From contig NZ_CP041151.1 in NCBI RefSeq assembly GCF_006494715.1, positions 1,178,001-1,242,000 on the forward strand: a DNA stretch of 64,000 bases. The letters are read 5' to 3'. Shown piece by piece: positions 26,774 through 35,913 of the stretch. A program made the translations under genes and the position numbers. The stretch's first letter is position 1; each line of letters opens with the position of its first letter. This DNA comes from Shewanella sp. SNU WT4. Lineage in GTDB: Bacteria > Pseudomonadota > Gammaproteobacteria > Enterobacterales > Shewanellaceae. The notes below the pieces were generated by a model. That model was not told where the DNA came from, ran no database searches, and saw nothing but the letters and a program-made list of their open reading frames with translations.

Positions 26774-27283
26774 TTAGTTGGGGTGAATGCATAACTGTGT
26801 GCATAAATCCATAGTCATATAATGCGGATCATCGCAGTAGCTGCTTAGGCACTTATCGGTATGGGTTTTAATAAAGCCTGCCGCCTGCCAATAACTATGG
26901 GCGCCTTGAACGGCAATTAAGCTGAGGCTAGTTAAGTTCAATTCGAGTGCTGCTTGCTTAAGGTGAGTTAGCATTCGCTGCGCGCCGCTTTTGCCTCTTG
27001 CCGCGGGAGCTAGCGCCATATCATGCAGATATAAAGTATCGGCATCATTCATGGGCTGCTTAAGCGCTTGATTAAGGGCGGGCGGCTGATGTTGACGCCA
27101 AGGGTGAGCCAGACAGTAACCAATGACTTGCTCGTCATCACATAGCACTAGGCAAGTGCTGGGGGCAACTTGCCATTTGCTTTGCATCACAGCTAATGGT
27201 TCAGGGTCAATGGCATGGTAGCAAATATCCTGAATAGCCATGATTTCAGGCCAGTCTTGTAGTTCTATCGGGCGCAGTTGCAT
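26774..27283 (-). CDS. GNAT-family N-acetyltransferase
   Basis: 169 residues with the GNAT fold: N-terminal MQLRPIELQDWPEIMAIQ, beta-strand CLVLCDDEQVIGYCLAHPW, and acetyl-CoA loop LHDMALAPAARGKSGAQRML (motif A with R-G-K-S-G-A). The C-terminal HSYWQAAGFIK is the usual last motif. The acetyl acceptor cannot be told. Lies 40 bp upstream of the DUF486 gene in the same direction. Confidence 0.85.
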   Translation of the reverse strand: MQLRPIELQDWPEIMAIQDICYHAIDPEPLAVMQSKWQVAPSTCLVLCDDEQVIGYCLAHPWRQHQPPALNQALKQPMNDADTLYLHDMALAPAARGKSGAQRMLTHLKQAALELNLTSLSLIAVQGAHSYWQAAGFIKTHTDKCLSSYCDDPHYMTMDLCTQLCIHPN

Positions 27284-27494
27284 AAAATCGAATTAACAGG
27301 CGGTGAATAAAAGTTAATTGATTATACCTAAGGCTCAGATGTTAATGAACTCTTGTCATTAGCCTGCTGCTTAAAATGTAACGCTAAAACTTAGCACTTA
27401 TGGGGCGGCTAAGCGCTATTACTTAGCGATAAGTCACAGTGCTAAGTCATAGCGCTTGCTCATTGTAATTAGTCAAAGCGTATTCACATGGCAC

Positions 27495-28979
27495 TTATAA
27501 ATAGCGCTGGCGTAAGTGCTGCAATAAATACTCTGCCGATAATGGCGCGCCGCAGGCCTGTTGAATAAGTTCTGGGGTGCTTAACAAGCTTCCTTGTTGC
27601 CACACCTGCTCAGATAACCAAGCAAAAATGGGCGCCAGTCCTTGGGTTGCCATGACTTGATTTACATCACCAAGTTGCTGCTCCATGGTATTGCGTAATT
27701 GCGCGGCGAGCATGGCGCCTAAGCTGTAACTCGGGAAATAACCTAGCTCGCCTAAGGTCCAATGAATGTCTTGCATACAGCCGTTGCGATAATCGCCATC
27801 GGTATTGATGCCAAGTAATGACTGCATATTTGCCGACCAAAAGTCGGGCAGGTCAGCAACCGCTAACTCCCCTGTGACTAAGGCTTTTTCGGCATCAAAG
27901 CGCAGTAAAATATGACAAGGGTAAGTGACTTCATCGGCATCAACACGAATGCGGCCAGCGCTCACGCGGGTATATAAGTTAGCTAAACGCTTAAGGTCAA
28001 ATTCACTATTTAAGGTGTTATTGATGTCATTAATAATGAGGCCTAAAAAGCCTTCACTGCGGCCAAGCTGCATTTCACAAAATAGGCTCTGACTTTCATG
28101 CACCGCCATTGAGCGTGCTTGCCCCGCAGGTTGGCTGGAAAAGGCCTTAGGTAAGCCCATTTCATACAAGGCATGGCCAGTTTCATGAATAGTGCCCATT
28201 AATGCTGAGGTAAAATCACTTTCATCAAAACGGGTAGTCAGGCGAACATCTGACGGCACGCCGCCAGTAAACGGGTGGCTACTTATATCTAAGCGGCCGT
28301 GATCAAAATTAAAGCCTAAGCGAGTCATCACCTTGTGGCTGAGTGCAACTTGCGCCGCTTGCGGGTAGTGACCTTGGGCGCTGATATTCATTTCTTGCGC
28401 TTGCTTGGTCAGCACAGTTTGAATTAGCGCCGGCAACTGCTGGCGCAATGGGCTAAACCATTGCTCAATATCATGGGCTTTAATACCTGGCTCAAATTTA
28501 TCGAGCAAGCTGTCGTAAGGGCTAATGCCTAGCGCTTGGCTGCGCACCTGCGCTTCTTGCTGAGTGAGATTAATCACTTCAGTTAGATTTGGTTTAAAGC
28601 CAAGCCAATCGTTGTTTTGGCGCTGCCCTCGCCACGCTTGCTCGCAGTTAAGCCCAGCGCGAGTTTTAGCTTCAACTAAATCAGTGGGCATCAAGCTTGC
28701 TTGGCTATGTTGGCGCGCCATTTCGCGCACATTGGCCGCTTGCTCTGAGCTTAACGGCCCTTGGGTGGCTTCATGAATCGCATCACTTAACCAGCTGGCA
28801 CTTTTAAGCTCATGAATATGACCACTTAAGGTCGCTAAAGCATCGGTGCGATCCGCGCCGCCGCCTTTAGGCATCATGGCCGCTAAGTCCCATTCTGCCA
28901 GTGCATTAAAATGCTCAAAGTGGCTAAGGCTAGTGAAGTGTTTAACAAGGCGCTGATAACTTAGGTTTTTGGCGTTCAT
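27495..28979 (-). CDS. Metallocarboxypeptidase, M32 (Taq) family
   Basis: 494 residues, the normal length for thermostable carboxypeptidase 1. The zinc-binding HEXXH is in MGTIHETGHALYEMGLP, followed by AVHESQSLFCEMQLGRS with the third ligand Glu. Conserved SHPFTGG and DVRLTTRFDE precede it. Cytoplasmic release of C-terminal residues from peptides is the family activity. Monocistronic. Confidence 0.95.
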   Translation of the reverse strand: MNAKNLSYQRLVKHFTSLSHFEHFNALAEWDLAAMMPKGGGADRTDALATLSGHIHELKSASWLSDAIHEATQGPLSSEQAANVREMARQHSQASLMPTDLVEAKTRAGLNCEQAWRGQRQNNDWLGFKPNLTEVINLTQQEAQVRSQALGISPYDSLLDKFEPGIKAHDIEQWFSPLRQQLPALIQTVLTKQAQEMNISAQGHYPQAAQVALSHKVMTRLGFNFDHGRLDISSHPFTGGVPSDVRLTTRFDESDFTSALMGTIHETGHALYEMGLPKAFSSQPAGQARSMAVHESQSLFCEMQLGRSEGFLGLIINDINNTLNSEFDLKRLANLYTRVSAGRIRVDADEVTYPCHILLRFDAEKALVTGELAVADLPDFWSANMQSLLGINTDGDYRNGCMQDIHWTLGELGYFPSYSLGAMLAAQLRNTMEQQLGDVNQVMATQGLAPIFAWLSEQVWQQGSLLSTPELIQQACGAPLSAEYLLQHLRQRYL

Positions 28980-29176
28980 AATCTGGCGTTTTAATAGTGA
29001 ATATTGCCTTAGCCTAGCATATTCAGCGCTTTGATAAGTACTTATGCCTGGCTAATCCTGGATTGTGCCGCTAGCTAAAAAAAGTATTAGCTGTATTGGT
29101 TGTCGCAATAATTGAGGTTACTCGCCTTGGTATATTTAGGGTAAAATGCGGCATTATTTATTATGAAGCTTAATTT

Positions 29177-29806
29177 ATGTCTTATAACCAAGCGGTATAC
29201 ATACTGGCCAAAGAAGGTCTTGAGGCGTTAGCCCAGTCGGCACTTGCCAAAAAGCAGTCAACCCCAGCACAAGAAAGCCATTTTTTATGTAATTGGATGG
29301 CAGAATCCTTAAAAAAGAAAGCTTATCCAAAATGCTTGGCGAAAGATTTAACCCGCTGGATTCGTGATGGCCGCAGCCTTGGCGCTGGCGCGCAATTAAC
29401 CTCGTTATTGCAGCGCATTGAAGCGCAATATCGCCAAGTGGCAGAGCAAAAATCTGGCTTAGGTAAGGCATTTAACGCTTGGCTTGAAGAGTTACGCGCG
29501 CAAGACGTGCTGGTAATTACTGATAGTGAAGTCAGTGGTAAGTTAAAGCTTGATAACGATGGCCTGCCAAGTGTGATTATCTCAGCACCTGAGTTTGAAA
29601 AAGCGATTGTTGGGGATGAGTTAGTTAAGCCGTTAGCTTTATATATCCGCGCCGATGAAGCTATGTTGGCAAGCTCAGCCTTAGCCCATGGTTTATTACT
29701 GAGCCAAGCCAATAAGAAAACTTCGCTCATTAAGCATCATAAAACGTTTCAGGTATTTCCTAAGAATGAGCAGCCAGAATTGGCCTTGTTAGTCAGTAAA
29801 ATCTAA
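29177..29806 (+). CDS. DUF2913-type protein
   Basis: 209 residues, soluble, no signal peptide. Helical N-terminal half (AVYILAKEGLEALAQSALAKK), a central RWIRDGRSLGAGAQLTSLLQR, and a C-terminal strand-rich part (LVITDSEVSGKLKLDNDGLPSVIISAPEFEKA). I believe this is DUF2913, a Vibrio/Shewanella family of unknown function, but the assignment is from memory of the pattern. Monocistronic. Confidence 0.55.
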   Translation: MSYNQAVYILAKEGLEALAQSALAKKQSTPAQESHFLCNWMAESLKKKAYPKCLAKDLTRWIRDGRSLGAGAQLTSLLQRIEAQYRQVAEQKSGLGKAFNAWLEELRAQDVLVITDSEVSGKLKLDNDGLPSVIISAPEFEKAIVGDELVKPLALYIRADEAMLASSALAHGLLLSQANKKTSLIKHHKTFQVFPKNEQPELALLVSKI

Positions 29807-29980
29807 TTTCTGTAGTTACTGACTTAGTTACTGGCTAAGTTATTCCAGTTATGGCGCCAGTCGCGCGCCATAATGCCTTACCCATTCCCTTGCTTAGCCG
29901 CTTATTTATTCCAGAATTCAGATAATAACTACTTAGTTAATATGGTGGCCAACATGAGTATGCGACCACAGTCACCCAGC

Positions 29981-30172
29981 TTAGTTAACACGATAGTGGG
30001 GCTGCGACTTCTTACTGAAATACAAAAACAATCCTAACCATATCATGATAAAGCTTGCGCTTAGATTCTTAGACAAGTCGATATCGTTAATGAGCGCAGA
30101 TGCCAATACTATGGCGCAACCAAAAATGAGAGTGACCTTGAAATTGGCCGATTTTGCTTGTTTTGGTGTCAT
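29981..30172 (-). CDS. Small two-helix membrane protein
   Basis: 63 residues with two clear hydrophobic helices (VTLIFGCAIVLASALI and ASFIMIWLGLFLYF) and a basic tail (SKKSQPHYRVN). This composition is better than its plus-strand overlap (30045-30308), which I take as its shadow. ATG start, weak ribosome binding site. The flanking stretch 29807-29980 and 30173-30395 shows no other gene. Confidence 0.5.
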   Translation of the reverse strand: MTPKQAKSANFKVTLIFGCAIVLASALINDIDLSKNLSASFIMIWLGLFLYFSKKSQPHYRVN

Positions 30173-30395
30173 AGTCCGTCAGTCGAAAGAATTAAACAAT
30201 TGCGGCGCAATATACAACTTTAGTCACATAGTTGCAACGGGCGGTGTCCAGCTTGATGGTAAAATGTTAACCGCATTGGTTGTGGCTAAATATCGCGCGC
30301 TCACTTAGTGTGTGAGCTAGCTCTTTGTTTAGCTATCAGTATCTTAGGTTAGTTGCCCGCGTGAGTTAGGCTGATGTTTTTGCGGAGTAACTTGA

Positions 30396-30971
30396 TTGCA
30401 ATACTCACATTTTGTTGGTCGCTTTGAGGTTGAACTTAAATTTCGCTTAACATCTAGGACGGATTTCTTAGCTTGCTTAGCGCAGCAAGAACACCACATT
30501 CGTTTTATCGATAATATCGAACATGATGTTTATTTTGATGACGCGCAGCGCGAGTTAGCCACTGCAAATAAGAGTCTGTGTATCAGGCGTATTACCCCTG
30601 CCAATATCAATTTGTGGATTGTAAAAGGGCCGGGGGAGAGCGAGTGCCAAGCCGTAGATATCAGTGATCATGCCAAGGCGCAAGAGATGCTTAAGGGCAT
30701 GGGCTTTGAGCCAGTGCTGAGTTATCGCAAGCGTCGCAGTATCTATTTTATCGATGAGTATCACCTGACGCTTGATAATATTGCAGGCCTTGGGGATTTT
30801 GCTGAGTTTGCCATTATGACGAGTGATGAAACTAAGCTTGCTGACTATCGACACGCCTTATGGGCGCTCGCGCGCAAGTTTAACTTAGGGGAAGCGCAGC
30901 TCATTAACCAGTCGTATTTGAGCATGATGCTAGCGTTGCAGCTAGAGCAAGTATCGCAGCACTGTAATTAG
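30396..30971 (+). CDS. cyaB: Class IV (CYTH) adenylate cyclase
   Basis: 191 residues. The CYTH signature E-x-E-x-K is residues 11-15 (EVELK). Downstream Arg/Lys strands (SLCIRRI, LWIVKGPG, YRKRRSIYF) and Glu/Asp in LTLDNIAGLGDFAEFA complete the triphosphate tunnel. Could make cAMP or hydrolyse thiamine triphosphate; the length and motifs fit the CyaB subgroup. The start is TTG with GGAG 9 bp upstream. Confidence 0.85.
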   Translation: MQYSHFVGRFEVELKFRLTSRTDFLACLAQQEHHIRFIDNIEHDVYFDDAQRELATANKSLCIRRITPANINLWIVKGPGESECQAVDISDHAKAQEMLKGMGFEPVLSYRKRRSIYFIDEYHLTLDNIAGLGDFAEFAIMTSDETKLADYRHALWALARKFNLGEAQLINQSYLSMMLALQLEQVSQHCN

Positions 30972-31015
30972 CGTTAGTCATATTTTCAAACTTAAGATGT
31001 ATAAAGTCCGAATAC

Positions 31016-31058
31016 AAAAATGGCAGAGTAACTGTAACAGTCACTCTGCCATTTTTTT
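31016..31058. terminator. Bidirectional terminator between cyaB and rhlE
   Basis: AAAAATGGCAGAGT pairs with ACTCTGCCATTTTT around a 13-nt loop; A and T runs on both sides serve both convergent genes. Confidence 0.9.
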
Positions 31059-31109
31059 AGGTGATTAAGTCGTTAGCTGATGCGTAATCAAGCTCCTAAC
31101 CACATCACC

Positions 31110-32399
31110 TTAGATTTTGGTTTTCTTACCGGCTGAGCCAACTTTCACGTGTACGCGGCGACCCGTCATGCTCTTTTCTGCCACAACCTGCGCGGCAGCA
31201 TCATCGCTACGAGTTTTCTTACCAAAGCGGCGACGCTTTAATTGCTTGAGCAGTAATTCACGATTACTCACTTCATAGCCTGGCATCATCACGCGCTTAA
31301 TCTTTTGACCGATCAGCTTTTCAATGTCAGCTAAGGTGCGTTCTTCTTCACGGCTCACAAATGAAATGGCAACGCCTGTTTTACCCGCGCGGCCAGTACG
31401 GCCAATACGGTGCACATAGTCTTCTGCCAAGAAAGGTAAGTCGTAGTTGATCACGTATTCAAGGTCAGTGATATCAAGGCCGCGAGCCGCAACTTCAGTC
31501 GACACTAACACGCGAATGTTACCTTCTTTGAAGTCACGCAAGGCTTTACGGCGGCTACCTTGAGCTTTCTCGCCATGCACTACGGCAGCTGGAATGCCAT
31601 CAAGATTAAGCTCTTTTACTAACTTATCAGCATCATCACGGGTGGCGCTGAACACTAACACTCGGTGCCAGTTTTTACGGCCAATCAGTTCCGACAGTAA
31701 TTCACGCTTACGGCGCTGCTCTACTGGATACACGACTTGGCTAATGGTTGATGCTGTGGTGTTTTGCTTGTCGACCATGATGAGCTTTGGCTTAGTCATG
31801 ATTTCATCAGCCAGTTTTTTCACGCCGCTAGAGAAAGTGGCAGAAAACAGCAGGTTTTGACGTTGCTTGTTACTGGCTAACAGAATTTTTTGGATATCGG
31901 CGATAAAGCCCATATCTAGCATACGGTCGGCTTCATCCATCACTAAGAATTCAATGTCAGATAACGTCAGGTTGCAGGCGATAACATGCTCAAGTAAACG
32001 GCCTGGCGTCGCAATAACAAATTCAGCGCCTTGCAGTAATTTCTTGGCCTGCGGCTCCATTTTGTTACCGCCAAACAAGGTCACTACGCGGATATCTGCG
32101 TATTTGGCATAAGACTGCACGTTAACTGAGATTTGCTCAGCCAGTTCACGGGTAGGCGTTAAAATCAGGGCGCGGGTCTTACCTGGCGCTCTAGGCTTTG
32201 GATTATCGAGCATGCGCTGCAGTAAAGGCAGAGCAAAAGCTGCCGTTTTGCCGGTACCCGTTTGTGCGCTGGCAAGGACATCCTGACCTCGGCGAACGGC
32301 CGGTATGGCTTGGCGTTGAACGGGAGTCATAGTCTGATAACCACACTCTACAAGAGCGCGTAAGACTTCGGGGGCAAAACTATAGGCATCAAATTTCAT
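31110..32399 (-). CDS. rhlE: DEAD-box RNA helicase RhlE
   Basis: 429 residues. Q motif in YQTMTPVQRQAIP, motif I ASAQTGTGKT, Ia PTRELAEQI, II VMDEADRMLDMGF, III SATF, V EVAARGLDI, VI HRIGRTGRAG, and a short basic tail. The lack of a CsdA/DbpA-type C-terminal domain and the motif wording fit RhlE, which helps ribosome assembly and RNA decay. ATG at 32399 lies 7 bp after AGGA, so I prefer it to upstream ATGs. Confidence 0.93.
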   Translation of the reverse strand: MKFDAYSFAPEVLRALVECGYQTMTPVQRQAIPAVRRGQDVLASAQTGTGKTAAFALPLLQRMLDNPKPRAPGKTRALILTPTRELAEQISVNVQSYAKYADIRVVTLFGGNKMEPQAKKLLQGAEFVIATPGRLLEHVIACNLTLSDIEFLVMDEADRMLDMGFIADIQKILLASNKQRQNLLFSATFSSGVKKLADEIMTKPKLIMVDKQNTTASTISQVVYPVEQRRKRELLSELIGRKNWHRVLVFSATRDDADKLVKELNLDGIPAAVVHGEKAQGSRRKALRDFKEGNIRVLVSTEVAARGLDITDLEYVINYDLPFLAEDYVHRIGRTGRAGKTGVAISFVSREEERTLADIEKLIGQKIKRVMMPGYEVSNRELLLKQLKRRRFGKKTRSDDAAAQVVAEKSMTGRRVHVKVGSAGKKTKI

Positions 32400-32592
32400 C
32401 TGCATATCCTGACTGGGCACAAGCTGATGCTATCAGCCTTGTTATGGGTAAATGCTGCCAAAATTGGCGGCCGCGGATTATAGCAAATTTAGCTTCAAAG
32501 GGGGAGTCTTGTGCAATCAAAGCTAGTTAATCAAAAATTAGCTAGAAATAGCGGCCAATTTCAATCGGTCACATGGCAACCTTCTTAGAAGG

Positions 32593-33837
32593 TTAGGGCG
32601 ATATCAAGCTAATTAACAGATAGCTATTGAGCATAAGCACTAGCACCACTATGAGTATGCCAAGGCGCTTAACCCAGCGCGAGTTGACATATTGCCCCAT
32701 TAACTCTGGATTACTGGTAAATCGCAGTAACGGTATGATGGCAAGGGCAATACCAAAGCTTAAAATCACTTGGCTAAAGACTAAAATTTGAGTGACATCC
32801 ACGCCCATGGCAATAATCACTATGGCTGGCGTCATAGTGATAACGCGCCTTAGCCACAGGGGAATGGTAAACTTCACAAAGCCTTGCATGACCACATCGC
32901 CCGCCATTGTGCCCACCACGGTTGATGATAATCCTGACGCTATGAGCGATAAGCCAAATAGGGTTGCGGCCAAGTCACCTAGCATAGGCTTCATGGTTAA
33001 ATAGGCGGTTTCAATACTGGCAATATGGGCAAAACCTGAAAAATGAAACACTGAGGCAGCCATTGCCACCATAGCTATGTTGGTAAAACCTGCAATTGTC
33101 ATGGCAATAGTCACATCAAGGCGCGTGCTTTTAAGGCGTAAATCTGTAGCTAAGTGGGACGTTGCTTTAAAGAGCGCTGAGTGCAAATAAATCACATGGG
33201 GCATCACAGTTGCGCCTAAAATCCCCGCGGCCAAATACACTTGCTGGCTTGATTGTAAGCTTGGGATCAATAAGCCCGCGCTTAAGCTTGCAAGTGCGGG
33301 CGGCGCAATATAAAGCTCAACAAGATAAATCACAGCCACCACTAACAGTATGGCCGCAATGACCCATTCCAGCGGCTTTTGACCGCGCAGACTAAAAGTG
33401 AAAATAGCTAAGGTGATGACAGCTGTCATGGCCGCGCCATCGAGTAAAGTCACATTAAATAACAAATGAAAACCAACCGCCGCGCCAATAAATTCGGCCA
33501 AATCTGTGGCTATGGCAATGGCTTCTGCTTGTAACCAATAAGGCACGACAGCCCACTTAGGTAAGCGCTCGCCTAAATGCTCGGCCAAATCTTTACCTGT
33601 CACTATGCCAAGCTTGGCGGATAAATATTGAATGAGCATGGCCATTAAGTTAGCCCATAACACCACCCACAGCAGTTGATAGCCAAAACTCGACCCCGCC
33701 TCAATGTTGGTGGCAAAGTTACCTGGGTCGATATAGCCGATGGCAGCGATAAAGGCTGGGCCTAACATCAGTAACTTACGCTTAAATCCTAAACTGATGT
33801 GAGCTGTGGTTGGCATGAGGTGCGCGTGTGAATTCAT
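32593..33837 (-). CDS. mntH: Nramp-family divalent metal transporter
   Basis: 414 residues, 11 predicted helices. Nramp metal-binding motifs are present: DPGN in helix 1 ([11 protein letters not shown]) and A-T-V-M-P-H in helix 6 ([13 protein letters not shown]). Imports Mn(II) or Fe(II) with protons. An almost ideal Fur box lies just upstream (33886-33904), so iron repression is expected. I start at the ATG at 33837; ATGs at 33873 and 33816 are also possible. Confidence 0.93.
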   Translation of the reverse strand: MNSHAHLMPTTAHISLGFKRKLLMLGPAFIAAIGYIDPGNFATNIEAGSSFGYQLLWVVLWANLMAMLIQYLSAKLGIVTGKDLAEHLGERLPKWAVVPYWLQAEAIAIATDLAEFIGAAVGFHLLFNVTLLDGAAMTAVITLAIFTFSLRGQKPLEWVIAAILLVVAVIYLVELYIAPPALASLSAGLLIPSLQSSQQVYLAAGILGATVMPHVIYLHSALFKATSHLATDLRLKSTRLDVTIAMTIAGFTNIAMVAMAASVFHFSGFAHIASIETAYLTMKPMLGDLAATLFGLSLIASGLSSTVVGTMAGDVVMQGFVKFTIPLWLRRVITMTPAIVIIAMGVDVTQILVFSQVILSFGIALAIIPLLRFTSNPELMGQYVNSRWVKRLGILIVVLVLMLNSYLLISLISP

Positions 33838-33885
33838 AAAACGCCATCGATACAAGAAAAGAGTAACAAGCATAAATCTCGCTCA

Positions 33886-33904
33886 AATGAGAATCAATAT
33901 CATT
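33886..33904. promoter_or_regulatory. Fur box upstream of mntH
   Basis: AATGAGAATCAATATCATT matches the AATGATAATCATTATCATT form of the Fur consensus at 17 of 19 positions, about 50 bp before the chosen start. The remainder of 33838-34181 has no gene. Confidence 0.75.
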
Positions 33905-34181
33905 TGCGCGCAAGTCTTGAGTAAATAATCGATAGCCTTAACCTAGGGGATATTTATTTGCCGCAGTTGGCTCAATCAAGGCCACCACTGAATCGCATTT
34001 ATGAACTTAGCCATATTGCCCACTTGGGCTAATGGCTAATGGCTAGTGAATTAGGTGCATCAAGCTTAGGGCTAAATTGTGAGCTTGACTCAAACTAGCC
34101 TTGGCGGTTCTTGCTAATCTTAAGGCCGAATTTGGCATTTTCACTAATAACAACAAATTAACTTAGCGTTAGGAATCCCTT

Positions 34182-35117
34182 ATGTCCCTACCCATAATTC
34201 TCGACTGCGATCCAGGTCATGACGATGCTATTGCTATGATCATGGCGCTGGCTCATCCGCAGCTTAAAGTGTTAGCCGTGACTACCAGTGCTGGCAATCA
34301 GACCCAAGCTAAGACCTTAAATAATGCGCTGCGTATCTTAACTTTGCTGGGGCGCACCGATATAGAAGTGGCAGCCGGCGCGAGTAAGCCACTTAATCGC
34401 GAGCTGATTATTGCTGATAATGTTCACGGTGAATCAGGGCTTGATGGCCCTAAGTTACCAGACCCAAGTTTTGCGGCGGTCAATATGCCGGCGTGGGAGT
34501 TAATGGCAACTAAGCTGCGCGCATCAGCCGTTCCTGTAACCTTAGTGCCTACGGGGCCATTAACTAATATTGCGCTGCTGCTAACCCTTTACCCTGAGCT
34601 TAAGCCTAACATTGCGCAAATAGTGCTTATGGGCGGCGCCGCTGGGGTCGGTAATTGGACGCCAGCGGCTGAGTTTAATATTTATGTCGACCCACACGCG
34701 GCCGATATTGTGTTTACTTCAGGTATTCCTATTGTCATGTGCGGCTTAGATGTCACCCATCAAGCGCAAATTCTTGATGCTGATGTGCAGCGCATTCGCG
34801 CCATAGATAACAAGGTAGCGCAATGCGTTGCTGATTTGCTGGAGTTTTTTGTGGTATATCACAAAGATCCTAAATGGGGGTTTGATGGCGCGCCGCTACA
34901 CGACCCTTGCACTATCGCTTGGCTGCTTGAGCCGCAATTATTTCAAGGGATTGATTGCCATGTTGCCATTGAAACTAGCTCGCCATTAACCTTAGGTATG
35001 ACAGTTGTCGATCGCTTCCAAATAACTGGCCGTAAAGCCAATGCCAAGGTGTTATTGGCGGTCGACAGATTAGGCTTTGTGGATTTACTCGCTCGCAGTT
35101 TATTGGCCTACGGTTAA
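34182..35117 (+). CDS. Pyrimidine/ribonucleoside hydrolase (RihA-like)
   Basis: 311 residues, the same length as E. coli RihA. Calcium-binding DxDPGxDD motif at [25 protein letters not shown] loop, and the C-terminal [16 protein letters not shown] with the metal Asp. Hydrolyses the N-glycosidic bond of nucleosides; RihA versus RihB specificity cannot be read safely. TTAGGAA precedes the ATG. The cupin gene follows 95 bp downstream. Confidence 0.9.
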   Translation: MSLPIILDCDPGHDDAIAMIMALAHPQLKVLAVTTSAGNQTQAKTLNNALRILTLLGRTDIEVAAGASKPLNRELIIADNVHGESGLDGPKLPDPSFAAVNMPAWELMATKLRASAVPVTLVPTGPLTNIALLLTLYPELKPNIAQIVLMGGAAGVGNWTPAAEFNIYVDPHAADIVFTSGIPIVMCGLDVTHQAQILDADVQRIRAIDNKVAQCVADLLEFFVVYHKDPKWGFDGAPLHDPCTIAWLLEPQLFQGIDCHVAIETSSPLTLGMTVVDRFQITGRKANAKVLLAVDRLGFVDLLARSLLAYG

Positions 35118-35212
35118 GCTTTTATCATCTGCGCCCGCGCGTCACTAAATCGGACTATGCTATTAAGCTGTTAGCTATGAGCTGGTTTAATTTTGATGGG
35201 TAGGAGTAAGTG

Positions 35213-35602
35213 ATGGCAATTTCTGGATTAAGTCAAAGCGGCGTTTGGCAGCATTTGCAACCACTGGATGATGGCCCTGCGGGCTTTTTAGTGCGCGGTA
35301 CCTTACCGACCGATGCTAATGGCGTGGAACTGATGCTAGAGCATTGGGACCAGGGTACTTCTGAGCCTAAGCATTATCATCCCTGCGATGATATGACCAT
35401 AGTGATGGAAGGCATGATGGTGGTGCAATGCTATAAAGAGCAAGACGGTAAGCTAGTAATTGATGGTAGTGAGCGCGTTTATCGCAGTGGTGAAACCGCC
35501 TATCTTAAGGCTAAACAAGTGCATAGCGTGCGTTACTCTGAAGCCTGCAAACTTGTGTATATCCACGATGGTCAGTTTGATTTTATTGAAATTAAGGCTT
35601 AG
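35213..35602 (+). CDS. Cupin-domain protein
   Basis: 129 residues. A single cupin barrel: EHWDQGTSEPKHYHPCDDMTIVMEG contains the His pair and Glu of cupin motif 1 in a variant form, and AYLKAKQVHSVRYSEACKLVYI the motif 2 His. Small metal-binding cupins have many roles; none can be assigned. AGGAG lies 6 bp before the ATG at 35213. A tandem repeat and terminator follow. Confidence 0.7.
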   Translation: MAISGLSQSGVWQHLQPLDDGPAGFLVRGTLPTDANGVELMLEHWDQGTSEPKHYHPCDDMTIVMEGMMVVQCYKEQDGKLVIDGSERVYRSGETAYLKAKQVHSVRYSEACKLVYIHDGQFDFIEIKA

Positions 35603-35649
35603 TGGCTTTGCTGTTAGATTGATAGCCACTCGCAGTTAGAACTTGGTTC

Positions 35650-35738
35650 AATCTCAGGTAAATCTCAGGTAAATCTCAGTTAAATCTGAGTTGAATCTGA
35701 GTTAAATCTCAATTAACTCTTGGATTAATCTGAGATAA
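35650..35738. repeat. 11-bp tandem repeat, about eight units
   Basis: Units such as AATCTCAGGTA (twice), AATCTCAGTTA, AATCTGAGTTG, AATCTGAGTTA, AATCTCAATTA run head to tail, the last two degenerate (one of 12 bp). The unit equals about one DNA helical turn. Confidence 0.85.
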
Positions 35739-35747
35739 GTCATTAAT

Positions 35748-35783
35748 AAAAAGCCGCCGTCAAATTTGACGGCGGCTTTTTTT
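35748..35783. terminator. Intrinsic terminator after cupin gene
   Basis: AAAAAGCCGCCGTCAAA and TTTGACGGCGGCTTTTT form a near-loopless perfect stem with A and T runs. 35784-35913 has no gene. Confidence 0.9.
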
Positions 35784-35913
35784 ATGCGAGCTTATGCGCT
35801 TCTTAAATCTATGAGTGCCAGCACTTTGTTATGTATTAGTGCTCTGCAATAGCGAGCAGCAATGTCTAGTTGCTCGCTTTTGCTGTTTACTCAGCAGCAC
35901 ACCCACACCGCCG

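Noticed and set aside
30045..30308. 87-codon plus-strand frame
   Set aside because: Overlaps the more protein-like 63-codon membrane protein on the minus strand and has no ribosome binding site.
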